DNA of 64,000 nt from Purshia tridentata (lineage: Eukaryota > Streptophyta > Magnoliopsida > Rosales > Rosaceae), in the NCBI GenBank assembly GCA_003254885.1, contig QANT01007646.1, forward strand, positions 124,001 to 188,000, in the 5' to 3' direction. The translations under genes and the position numbers were made by a program. The notes under the pieces are model-generated. The model was not told where the DNA came from and made no database searches. It saw nothing but the letters and a program-made list of their open reading frames with translations. Positions 50,761 to 61,431 of the stretch are shown here, one piece after another (position 1 is the first letter of the stretch; every line of letters begins with the position of its first letter).

Positions 50761-50853
50761 GCATCAGGTCTTCCTATCCAAAAAATAATGAATCATAATG
50801 CCCGAATAAAAACTCGAGTATTCAATCATTGGAAAGATTCATCAACTGGCCTC
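50758..50853 (-). ncRNA. Box C/D snoRNA (first in cluster), predicted to guide 25S rRNA methylation
   Basis: 96 bases on the minus strand. A 5-bp closing stem pairs GAGGC with GCCTC. The C box is TTGATGA (50839-50845) and the D box CTGA (50764-50767). The guide upstream of D is complementary to TCTTCCTATC, which I recall in plant 25S rRNA as GGCTCTTCCTATCATT. The base next to the D box is mismatched, which is often tolerated. The predicted target is a U in the CUCUU run. The 3' part of the stem runs into a GA microsatellite at 50739-50760. Confidence 0.72.
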
Positions 50854-51004
50854 ACTGAATTCATACAAATGCAGAATAGATGTACAAAAATCCTAGAATA
50901 CCAAGAAAATAAAATAAAGCATGAGAAAACTCGGACCCGAAAAGTAGAAAACAACGAAGAGCGAAACTTGAGATTAAAGACGGAGAAGACGGCGATGGAA
51001 AACA

Positions 51005-51054
51005 TAGGGTTTTTAGGTTCTGCTACAAGCTGCCGCATTGGCTCGTTATATAAA
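51005..51054 (-). promoter_or_regulatory. Core promoter of the snoRNA cluster: TATA box and telo-box
   Basis: On the minus strand TTTATATAA (51046-51054) is followed about 35 bases later by a telo-box AAACCCTA (51005-51012), near the expected start of transcription. Telo-boxes combined with site II elements are known from Arabidopsis snoRNA and ribosomal-protein gene promoters. Site II motifs (TGGGCC) occur upstream at 51176-51181 and 51228-51233. The assignment to the snoRNA precursor follows from position and strand. Confidence 0.6.
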
Positions 51055-51175
51055 GTTTCTTGGGTGGGGGCTCAGGTTTGGGAACTTCGATCGACGGCTG
51101 AGATTAAAGATGAGAGTGAATGAGTTCTCCATGTAGGAGTGAGGCCAGGCTCTGAGTGAACATTCGCATTGTGAT

Positions 51176-51302
51176 TGGGCCACTCAAGAGAGCAACCTAA
51201 GCTCTTTGGATTCAAAACTGGGTGGAATGGGCCTACAACCCAACACTCAGGCCCTAAATGAACAAGGACTTCACTTTAGCGGGCCTACAACCCAACACTC
51301 AG
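51176..51302. promoter_or_regulatory. Site II (TGGGCC) elements with a 22-bp direct repeat
   Basis: TGGGCC occurs at 51176 and 51228. A 22-base block, GGGCCTACAACCCAACACTC plus AG, is present twice (51229-51250 and 51281-51302). The block lies between the snoRNA cluster (leftward) and the bZIP gene (rightward), so it could serve either. Confidence 0.5.
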
Positions 51303-51905
51303 ACCCAAAATTAAGTAAATGATATTTAAATTTTTTTAAAAATAATTTTTTAATAAAAACTTAAAAATTAAACATTTTGTTGTGCAGCGGGCCCATTAAA
51401 ATATTATGTGAAAATTTACGTAAAAAATGAGATGTTACGGATTCGGCCTTATTATAATATACACGTTTACTTGTTGTCCACTTGTCCTCGATACAAGCCG
51501 GTGATGAAGGAAGAAAAAAGAAATGAAAAAACCGCGTCTTTGGCGCATTGTCTGAAGTCTGTCTTTGTTTACTGTCCCTGGCAACATTGTATTTGTAGTC
51601 AACAAATACAATTTTTTAGGCTAACCTCCGTGAAATCACCGCCTTTCATAATTTCATCTACGGCTTCTTGTTGCCATTTCACTGAAACAAGCAGCTGGCC
51701 AGCTAGGGATTATATAAACCCAGGTAAACACCATCACTCTGCAACCATAAATTTATCTCATAAATCTCAATCCTACTTTCAGATTCTCTAGGGTTTGATT
51801 TTAGGATTTGGTGGATTTTGAGCTTTAATAGCTTGTGGTCAGCGTGTGAGCCACTTGGCATGGTTTCTGACAAATTAAGGTTTTAGAGCTATATGAAGCT
51901 TGCTA

Positions 51906-54631
51906 ATGGAGTGCAGTGATGAAACTGGTACTGCCAAGCAACGACCTAATTCTACATTTGGGTCATCTTCTTGTTCGGTCCCTAAGCCTAACAACCATTT
52001 AGATATTCCCAATTTCAACGCTTCTGGTTTACCGATGCGTCAATTATCGCCGAATATGAGTTCTGAGAACAACGGTAAGAGACCTGGTATACCTCCGTCA
52101 TACCCCAATAACAACCCTTCAATGCCTTATTCTCAGGTCATGCGTCCTCAGACAACTTCTTGGCAACTGGGTCCTCAGAATTTGAGCCCAGGGCCCTCCC
52201 ATACAAGGTCCTTGTCTCAACCTTCGTTTTTCTCACTTGATTCCTTGCCCCCTTTGAGCCCTGTGCCTTACCGTGAGCCCTCAGCTTCTTCGTTGTCTGA
52301 GTCGAATTCGGTTGATGTTTCTATGGAGGAAACTGTTGTTAATTCTCATGTTCCCTCGCTTCGTTCTCCGGTTACTGACAACAATGCATTCTGGGGTGGG
52401 GACAGCCTTCCTCCTCGGAGAGGACACAGGCGGTCCAACAGTGATGTTCCATTGGGATTCTCAGCTATTATGCAATCTTCACCGCAATTGATTCCAATTG
52501 GGCGTCGAGCATGTTTGGATGGATCAGCTTCTGGAAGAGAAAATTTGGGGATTGGGAAGCCAATTCAGATGGTGAAACAGGGATCAAATGGAGATAGGAA
52601 CAATGGTGAGGTAATGGGTGACAGGAAATCTGGGGGAGAGGTTGTGGATGACTTGTTTAACGCATACATGAATTTGGAGAACATTGACAAAATGAACTCG
52701 TGTGGTTCAGAGGATAAGGATTTGGATAGCAGAGCTAGTGGCTCGAAGACAAATGGGGGTGAGAGCAGTGATAATGAAGTGGAAAGCGGTCTAAAGGGAA
52801 ATCGTAACAGCATGCAGAAGCCAAGTTCTGGTTTTCCAAATGAGAGGAGGGAAGGACTTAAGAGGACTGCTAGTGGAGATGTTGTGCCTAATGTCCGACA
52901 CTGTAGGAGCATTTCAGTGGATAGTTATATGGACAATTTGAATTTCGATGATGAGCCACTGAAGCCCCTGCCAGTGGGCCAACAATCACCTTGCGCTTTA
53001 ATAGATGGGAACTCAGCTAAGTTCAGCATGGAGTTTGGAAGTGGTGAATTCAATGCAGTTGAGCTGAAAAAGATAATGGAAAGTGAGAAACTTGCTGAGA
53101 TAGCGCTATCAGACCCCAAACGTGCAAAGAGGTATTGTGTTTTTAACTTCTATCTGATAGCTATTTGTAAAGGGTGTGTTGTTGAGTGGATTTGGAAATT
53201 TGCTCATATCTGCTCTATTCATCCAGGATTTTGGCTAACCGTCAGTCAGCTGCTCGTTCCAAGGAGCGGAAGATGCGCTACATTGTAGAATTGGAACACA
53301 AGGTGCAAACTCTGCAGACAGAGGCAACCACTTTGTCTGCCCGGGTTACGAAGTTGCAGGTAGCTATTGGAGGCTTTCAGTCTCTGAAGTTTATGTCTTC
53401 TCCTTTTGAAATTAACCTTCATTATATGGTCACTGACTAAATTTTATGCTCTGTGTCCAGAGAGACTCCGTGGGTCTTACGAGTGAGAACAATGAGTTGA
53501 AATTTCGTCTTCAAGCTATGGAGCAACAGGCCCAACTTAAAGATGGTATTATGGTTTTTCTTTAGCTCTTTGTATGTCTGTTGAAACTTTAAACCACATG
53601 ATCATATGTGCCATATAAACTATTATTTCTGTAGATGATTTCACATGAAAATTTGTCAGCCAAAACATATGTTTAAAGTTCAGAATGCATAAATAATTAT
53701 ATTAAAAACCTTCACCAGGTTTTCTGCCATAATGCGGTTGCATGTAAAGTTAGATTTGGCTAAAGAGAGGTTACTTTGTGTTTTCCCCCGATTAAATGAT
53801 TTATGTTTGATAACTATAAAACACAGTAGTTATCCTAAGAATATATCTAACAATTCCAAATGTGCTGCTGTGTCTTGAAAAAAAAAAAACGTACTACTGC
53901 CTCTGTCTCTTTGTGCTCTTCATTTTGGAAACATATATGTCAACTCATTGGGGCTGTCCACTCCCCTCCCCCATCTCACAAAACTTGGTGGGTGGTTGTC
54001 AGATTTTATCACCATGATTTTGTTATAGTTTAATTGCCTATATGCCTATATGTAAAATGGGCATAAGTTTTTCCTGGACAGTACTGAGATTTATAGGCTA
54101 AAGGTATTGCTTAGAGTGTTAAGATATTTGTTCATATTTTTCTTTAAGAAACAAAATGAATGGGCTGGTGCAGCTAAGCATCACCAATATTTTTGGATCT
54201 ATATTAGAAAAATGATGAAGGGGGAGGCGGGTGGGTTTGTAGTTGCACATATTGTACCTGCTCAAGGGTTTGATCTCATACTGTCATATTTGGTTTATAC
54301 TATTATTCCTGCTGATGTAGATGGATCTGGACTAATTTTATCATTTTTTTTGTCAGCGTTAAATGAGGCCTTGACTGGAGAAGTCCAGCGACTAAAGCTT
54401 ACTGCTGCAGAGCTCGGGGGAGAATCCCACCTTTCGAACCGCATGGCTCAGCAGCTTTCAATTAATCAACAAATGCTCCAACTACAACATCTCAACCTTT
54501 ATCAATTGCAACAGCAGCCACAACAGCCAGCTCAACAGCACGCACAACCACAGTTACTGCAGGCTCAGCAAAATAGACTACCTTCCCAGCAGCAGAATGG
54601 CAAGGCTGCTAAGCATGAGTCAAGCCAATAG
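51906..54631 (+). CDS. Group I bZIP transcription factor (bZIP29/30/VIP1-like)
   Basis: Four coding exons (51906-53131, 53227-53359, 53461-53545, 54357-54631) join in phase to 572 residues. The N-terminal two thirds are Ser/Pro-rich, with conserved candidate phospho-sites ([17 protein letters not shown] and [14 protein letters not shown] blocks) and the [11 protein letters not shown] motif shared with bZIP29, bZIP30 and bZIP69. The basic region starts at about 404 ([21 protein letters not shown]), followed by a long leucine zipper ([17 protein letters not shown] to about 500). In the N-x7-R/K signature Asn413 pairs with Lys421; a lysine there is characteristic of group I. The C-terminus is Gln-rich. 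Relatives are nucleocytoplasmic regulators of cell wall, proliferation and osmotic/touch responses, and bind 14-3-3 proteins. The first ATG (51906) is used. Two very short upstream frames precede it. Confidence 0.95.
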
Positions 54632-55700
54632 GTTGGCCAATTAAAAAAGTAGGCTTGTGTTGGTTCATTTGAAGTTGATGGTGCGAAAATTTACTTTTTT
54701 TAGCTGATGCCAAAATTTACTTTGAAATAGTATAAATTCATGTATAAGTCCTCTAAATTTATTGACATATATATAATTATTATTAAAACCAAACAATTTT
54801 TTTGTTCACTGGATTGGTTGTTGTATTGAAAATTTTTGCTTGTGCGAAAATAAATTTTTGGAAATGTCTCTGCAGATTAGTTGCTGGAAATCTGGAAATG
54901 GCTGAAGGGGGAAGTGAGAGAATTGATTAGATTGAATTCGGGTTATCTTCAATTGTAGCCTTGTGTTTATAAGGATTCAGCCATGATAGCTGAATGTAGG
55001 AAGCTCTTCAAAAATTTTAAACTTCCATTTTATGCTTACATTACTCAACCAGCAAGTGGCCAGCTGAAGCCCGAAGCACAACCATGAATTGTACTGTAAA
55101 ATATTTTAAAAATAGGATTCCTCTATTCCAATAAAATAATATTTTGAAAATAGGATTTCTTATCCCATTTATGAATTCATAGAGTTTTTGCTTTACCTGA
55201 CAGCTAGAGCTCGCAGGAAACACAAGAAGCAAGCCTTTATCAAAAGTAAAAAGTAACGAAAACCGCTGAACTATATATACGACCAAAATCTAATAAAGAG
55301 GAACATAAATCAAATCTATTTAATATCTACTGTCTAGTGTCTACATGGCCTTTTTCTTTATTTTTTCTTTTTAATTAATTTTAAGTCCCTGTTCTCGTAA
55401 ATCTCAAACAATCCCCTCCTCTCCTCCTTTTGGCTTTTAATATTTCTTTTTATCATTCTGAATTAGGGTTTCTTCATTCCTCATCCTCTTCTTCCTCTGT
55501 TCGTTCAGAGCCCGAAACCGCATTCGTCCCCGATCTCTTTAAAACTAGCCGTTGCCTTCATTTCCCGCCAATCTCACCTTCATCCGAACCGTTCATTCGC
55601 CAGATTTTGAAAACTAGCCGTTAGATCTGTCGAGAGCCGTTCCGTAGTGTATTTTCCCGAATAAATTTTGACCGTTGGCCTTGCCGGAGTTTGACCTGCA
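54632..55700. other. bZIP 3' flank and RCC1 gene 5' region
   Basis: The left part is the bZIP 3'UTR and AT-rich spacer. From about 55,370 a pyrimidine-rich block (TCCTCTCCTCC and similar) begins, probably the RCC1 gene promoter and leader. No other gene was seen; the small frames at 55,430-55,620 look like leader sequence. Confidence 0.5.
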
Positions 55701-58700
55701 ATGTCTGCGGTCGAAGCGGAGAAGAAGGTGGAGGAGGAGAGTAAGAAGGCAGAGAAAGCGGGAGAGCTCTTATTTTGCGGCGGTACGTCCTGGGATGTTG
55801 TTGGTCGGCGCAAAGGCGCCGTCGAAGGAAACTTGATCTCTCCGACCCGCCTTCGCCCTCTCGTCGGCGTCAATATCCGATTCGTCGCCTCGGGTTGCTG
55901 TGAGTTCATAGCACTCTCACCGTTTTACTCGGTTTGGTTTTTGCTTGGTGGTGTGAATTGTGATTGGTGATTTTTAATTGGATATGATTATTTCGTTGTG
56001 TGAATGTTGGTGTTAGCTTCGTGTCATTGTGTGGCATTGGATGTGGAAGGGCGTTGCTATACTTGGGGACGCAATGAGGCATGACCAAACTTTACTTTGG
56101 ATTCATTCTTTGTTGATATTTGCATGTGGTCTATTTCTTGATAATTTCTTTTTAGTAGTAAGTTATATATGCATAAAGTAATGGTCTGTGTACAGAAGGG
56201 GCAGCTGGGTCATGGAGATAAAATTCAGCGTGATAGGCCGACTGTAGTGTCCGAGCTTTCAAAGTATGTTGCGTGTTTAGCAATGGAATAGTTTGATAGT
56301 TTCTCGCCCCATTGTGAATTGCGGAATTCATCGTATTTGGGGAACTCTTCAATAATCTCTGAAAATTCTGTGTTGAAGGTATAAAGTTGTTAGAGCTGCA
56401 TCAGGGAGGAGTCATACTGTTGTGGTTACTGAGGATGGGCATTCTCTGGCCTTTGGCTGGAATAAGCATGGGCAGCTGGGTTCTGGTTCAGCCAAAAATG
56501 GTATGTTCTGCTTTGTAAAGTTAGTTTGGTGAAATTTTGTTTTCTGGGCTACCTAATTGAACTATTTTCACTATTTAAATGCATTAGTATTCCATAAGTT
56601 TTTATGAGGTTCTACAGAATCATCCTTATTGTAAAAGGATACTTGCTTAACACATTATTTTTTTTATTGCTCTTAATTATACTTGCATATTTTGTGAATC
56701 TTTGATTATACTTTGTGTTTAACTAACAGCCTTTACGGTTACATACTTGCTTTGTCTTTTGTAGAAGTTGAGGCATCACCTGTTCGCTGTCTAGTATCCG
56801 ACGTTAAAAATACTGCTTGTGGGGCTGACTTCACTGTCTGGCTATCTTCTGTTGAAGGAGCTTCTATACTGTACGGTCTGCAGATACATTTCAGTTTCTT
56901 TTTTGGCAGCCAATTGCTTGTGTGACTTGGTTCTCAATTTATTATATGGTTACCGGATGATTTGAAAATAATTCCTTGGTTTCCAGAACTGCAGGCCTTC
57001 CACAGTATGGGCAACTTGGGCATGGAACTGATAATGAGGTATTTTGAGGGAAGATTGTGTTGGTGTTTTCTGTACATTTCTATATCCCCTTATTTTCTTT
57101 GGGCAATGAGGCATTTCATGGTTATAGGATGCCCTGTTATTTGTTTTATCAAATTAAGATGGAGGCAAATTTTTATAGTTGCATATCCCTTGTCTTTTAT
57201 TTTAAGATTTTAAATCTCCTGGTTTCTCATTCTAATCTCCTGAGTGCTTTTTATGGTTAGATTTGCATAAACTTCTGCTTAGAATATAGTCATCTATGTG
57301 TTAACAACTTACAACTTGTGCTTGCAGTATAACACCAAAGACAGCTCAGTGAGGCTTGCTTATGAAGCCCAACCACGCCCTAAAGCAATAGCTTCTCTAG
57401 CCGGGGAAACCATTGTGAAAGTTGCATGTGGAACAAACCATACAGGTTATCACAATGCTCTATCTCTTTCTCTCCCTCTCTTTCTGTGATTGTGTGTGTA
57501 TTCCTTGCTTCACTATATTCCATTCTTAATTTCTCAATAATTTTATTTTTTTGGGAATACAGTGGCAGTGGATTCGAATGGCCATGTTTATACGTAAGTA
57601 TATTTATATGGTGTTACCTTTTGTCTTGCTTCCAAAATTTTTCATATTTGCATGTATGTCTAACTTGCAATCATTTATGGCGAAACTGTAGGTGGGGCTT
57701 TGGTGGTTATGGAAGGTTGTTACTCTCTACTCCAGATTGGCGCTGCCGCTACAATGTGCCGTTGACTACAAAAGTTTTTTTTTTTGTTTTTGAAAATGAA
57801 AGTGGATGATTTTTCTTATGGATTTTTCCTATTGTCACCATCTTCTTTGTTTTTGGTTTTTTGCTCTTCTTACCATGCATGTGACTCCTGGAATGCTGTT
57901 TATAGGCTTGGACATAGGGAGCAGAAGGATGAGTGGGCTCCTCGCCGTGTGGATGTTTTCCAAAGGCAAAATCTTCTGCCTCCTGATGCAGTGATATCAG
58001 CTGGTTCTTCAAACTCTGCATGTACTGCAGGTACCCAATTAATGTGTTACCAAGGCTTTATTTCTCACTGGTTGTTTGCTTTAAGATGAGGCCCCATGTA
58101 ATGATTTTGTTAAGTGTCTTTGCTTTTTTCTTCGTTTTGGGTGGGGCACTTGGGGCGATATATCATTGTTTGTAGATCATGATTCATGAATGAACTTTAT
58201 GTTTTCATAAAAAATTTCACTTTTAACTGCTTTAATCTTTATGTTTCCTAACAGCCTGTCACTTTTACGGTGTGGAATTCCTCATGATCATCTAATTTTC
58301 TTGTCTTCCAGGTGGAGGGCAGTTGTATATGTGGGGTAAAATTAAGAACACAGGCGATGACTGGATGTATCCCAAACCACTCATGGATTTAAGGTTCTGC
58401 TCTGTTCTATAATTGTCTTCAATTAGTAATGTTTTTACCTGCTTTTAGGATTATCGTAGGCAGGGATTGATGGAAACTAAAATTTGTGATTTTGTATTTA
58501 ACTAATATAGTGGCATAACTTCGTTGAAAAATTTCCTCATCTTTGTTGACAGTGGCTGGAACTTGCGTTGCATGGATTCAGGCAATATGCACCACTTTGT
58601 TGGTGCTGATAACTCCTGCATAAGTTGGGGCCATGCTCAGTATGGAGAGTTGGGTTATGGCCCCAATGGACAGAAGTATGTGTAATCTAATTTTATGATA

Positions 58701-59804
58701 ACTTCCTTTTTGTTGAGGTCACTTTTTCCCCTTATTAGTCGTCTGTTTTTTGTTTTGTCTCCTTAGGTCCTCTGCGGTACCCAAAAAAGTGGATATTCTT
58801 GATGGCATGCATGTTATTAGGTGTGTATTTGCTTTTTTATAATCTTGTCTACATTTCTAAATGCCATAAGCTTCAATTATACCTTCCAGTCATAATGATG
58901 GACAATTCTACTGTGTAGTGTTGCATGTGGTATGGCCCATTCCATGGTTATTGTTGATAGAACAAATGTTGGTGACCGGCTTGATCAGGTAACCCTTTTG
59001 AATGTCCTATATGAAGTTCTTTTTCTTTGTAGTGCATTTTCTGGCTTAGTGATGGTTTTATAGTGATGCCTGTTCATAGATTAGCTCCAAAGGATTCCAT
59101 TTCGGGAGAAAGTATTTAGTGCTCATTGTTTAATGTGAAAAATCACTTTATTTATTTATTTTTTTATTTTTATGTGAGGTTCCAGATCCTGAATCCCACA
59201 TATGGGATAGAACTAGTGACAATTAATTCCATCTCAATTCTTGCTTCTGCTTTGTGTAGTTTAAGCTTAATGCAAGGCTTGTCTTTAACTACTTTGTTTT
59301 GGCAGCTTGATGTTTATGATGGCAAAGCTTCTGCTGAAGGTATGCTGATTTTAATGTTTACTATGTGAATCATTTAGGTTTCTTCTAGTATGAAACATTC
59401 TTGGCGTTTTTATGTTGTGGACAAAGTAACAATTTGCTGCTCTTCTTTCAGGGAGTGAGGAACCTGAGTATGACACTCCAGTTGCTAAGCAAGCTCCTAA
59501 AAAGGCTGCTGCTAAGGCTTCTAATAATTCTAAGAGGAAGAAAAAAGATTCCTCTGATTCAGAAGATGAAGACAACAACGATGACTACAGTGATGAAAGT
59601 GATGAAGAGGTCAATGGTGAGGAAGAACCTAAAAGGCAACGAGGTGGGAAGAGTTCTAGTAGAGGTCGAGGTAGTGGTGCTAAAAAGACATCAGCTGAGG
59701 GAAAAGGTTCTGGGCGTGGACGGGGCCGCCCTCCTTCCACAAATCAAAACCCAAAACCTGCACAAGGGAAAACTGGTAAGAGAGGAAGGCCTCGCAAGTC
59801 ATAA
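55701..59804 (+). CDS. RCC1-repeat (RCC2-like) protein with C-terminal AT-hooks
   Basis: Sixteen exons: 55701-55899, 56017-56078, 56196-56263, 56379-56500, 56765-56870, 56987-57038, 57328-57445, 57563-57593, 57692-57715, 57906-58030, 58312-58393, 58553-58675, 58767-58820, 58919-58988, 59306-59339 and 59452-59804. They join in phase to 540 residues. RCC1 blades are seen in CYTWGRNEKGQLGHGD, LAFGWNKHGQLGSG, TAGLPQYGQLGHG, YTWGFGGYGRLGH, LYMWGK and ISWGHAQYGELGYG, giving a seven-bladed propeller. The N-terminal GELLFCGGTSWDVVGR resembles animal RCC2 more than RCC1. The C-terminal 115 residues are Lys/Ser/acidic-rich with AT-hook cores GRGRGRPP and KRGRPRK, suggesting nuclear DNA binding. Intron 2 appears to be GC-AG. 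A guanine-exchange role is not established for the plant family. A decayed copy of the last exon and 3'UTR lies 1.5 kb downstream. Confidence 0.93.
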
Positions 59805-61231
59805 AGTTTCATTTTTCCAGTGGATCCAGTCCAAATTTTGTTCTCTCAATGTAGAGAAGTGTACTTTATTTACCTTGTGGCGGCTGTATTTGCGCCCGTT
59901 CAATTGTTTTAGCGTTTTATTTTTTCCATTCCCTCCAAATATGATGTGCTTAATTGTTGAAAACAACACTTGACTAAACACTCCATTTTTTATGTCCGGC
60001 TGAAGTGAAAGAATGCGAGTGGTATCTTGTACCAAATTTTTATTTGAAGGACGTTTTCTCTATTTCCTGCTTTGAGTAAACAAATTTATCTTGTACCAAA
60101 TTTATGGTTTGTTCCTTTTTTGGGGTTAAGCAATCAAATCATTATGGAATAAAGGCCATCCTGGACTAGGCTGTAAGTCCGAGGCCATTTTCACGGATGG
60201 TTGTAAGTGTTTGGGCCCAAAACAAGAAGGAAATAAAAATTGGGACCAAGTTTGTTGAAAAATTGGAAACCTTCTGCGTCAGAATTTGGCCATATTATTT
60301 TAGTATGATGGTTACATTTACAAGAGTGTTCAAATATGCTAAACAAGATGAACGAAGAGAAGACACAAGTTGAGGCAGAAATCGAGCGTTTAAAAAGCGA
60401 CATTGAGTCCTGTGGAAAGAATTCTCTGAAATATAAAGTTACATCTACCTTCTAAGGACCTATATATTCGTAACGAGGAAAATACAAGAGTGCACAACTT
60501 CAAATCATCAATCAACAGAAACTTGTTTAATTTCCAATGCAGTTGCTTTCAATGAGAGCATTATAAAGTACTGAAATTCTATTAAACTAAAAGTTGCTCT
60601 CTTTAGTGATTTTAGTTTAAATACAATTTCAGTATTTGCTCCATTTTTAGTAAGTTGTATTTGGTTTTCGGATTCTTTTCTATATGGTTTTCGGTTTCAG
60701 ATTCTGCTCTAGAAGTGATTTTAGTTTAACAGAAAAACTTGCATGTAACGGCTCTTCGCAAGGTCCTCTGGTAGCTTCGAGGGGGTTGGGAGTTGTTGAA
60801 GACCTGATAAGAGGACTGGCTCAGTTAAGGCTTTGATTGTACCATGAACTCCCAACTACTCTCTTCTCTGTCTCTCTCTATTTTTCCAGGTTGCTTTTGT
60901 TATTTATGAGTTGTATCACATTGAATTCCTGCTAAATTTGTTGAAAAGACTGAGACTTTCTGCTACCTTTGTTGAAAAATTGGGACTTTCTGCCAGCAAG
61001 GGGTTGTAAACTACTGGTAGTACCTACTGTATATAGTCATAGTTGTTTTATTCATGTTTGTGTATGCGCCTTAGCCTTGTCTACCACAGACCTGCTTGCT
61101 AGTGTTGTGATTTGTGAAACACTGTTATCTTTCTAATCAGATTGATACTCGGAGGAAGAAGGTAATGCCAGTTGACCTTTGGTAATCTTTTTGTCCATTG
61201 AAAGATTGTTCTTTGTCCTTTGGTAATCAGA
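59805..61231. other. RCC1 gene 3' flank
   Basis: Contains the RCC1 3'UTR, short imperfect repeats (TATCTTGTACCAAATTT twice near 60,026 and 60,089; TTGTTGAAAA followed within 20 bases by TTCTGC near 60,252, 60,939 and 60,970), and a 10-bp inverted repeat with a 52-base loop at 60785-60856. No gene is supported. Confidence 0.55.
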
Positions 61232-61431
61232 TCAATAATTCTAAGAGGAAGACGAAGACGACAATGGTGAGGAAGAACCTAAAAGGCAACGAGGTGAATA
61301 GAGTTCTGGTAGAGGTGAAGGTAGTGGTGCTAAAAAGGCATTTTTCCATTGGAGCCAATCCAAATTTTGTTTTCTCATTGGGCCCAATTTCAAGGAAGGT
61401 TGTGATTTTTTTGGGCCCAAAACAGAAAGGA
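61232..61431 (+). pseudogene. Truncated duplicate of the RCC1-like gene's last exon and 3'UTR
   Basis: The stretch repeats pieces of 59523-59850 and about 60199-60235 in order: AATAATTCTAAGAGGAAG, then GGTGAGGAAGAACCTAAAAG and the following GGCAACGAGGTG, then the TAGAGGT-GGTAGTGGTGCTAAAAAG block, then the 3'UTR CATTTTTCCA and CCAAATTTTGTT, then GGGCCCAAAACA. Two internal segments, including most of the AT-hook coding part, are missing. An early stop (GGT GAA TAG) interrupts the frame. It cannot encode a functional protein and is a partial tandem duplication. Confidence 0.85.

Noticed and set aside
57749-58089. Frames around RCC1 intron 9
   Set aside because: They run through an intron with a long T run; the spliced frame explains the coding parts.
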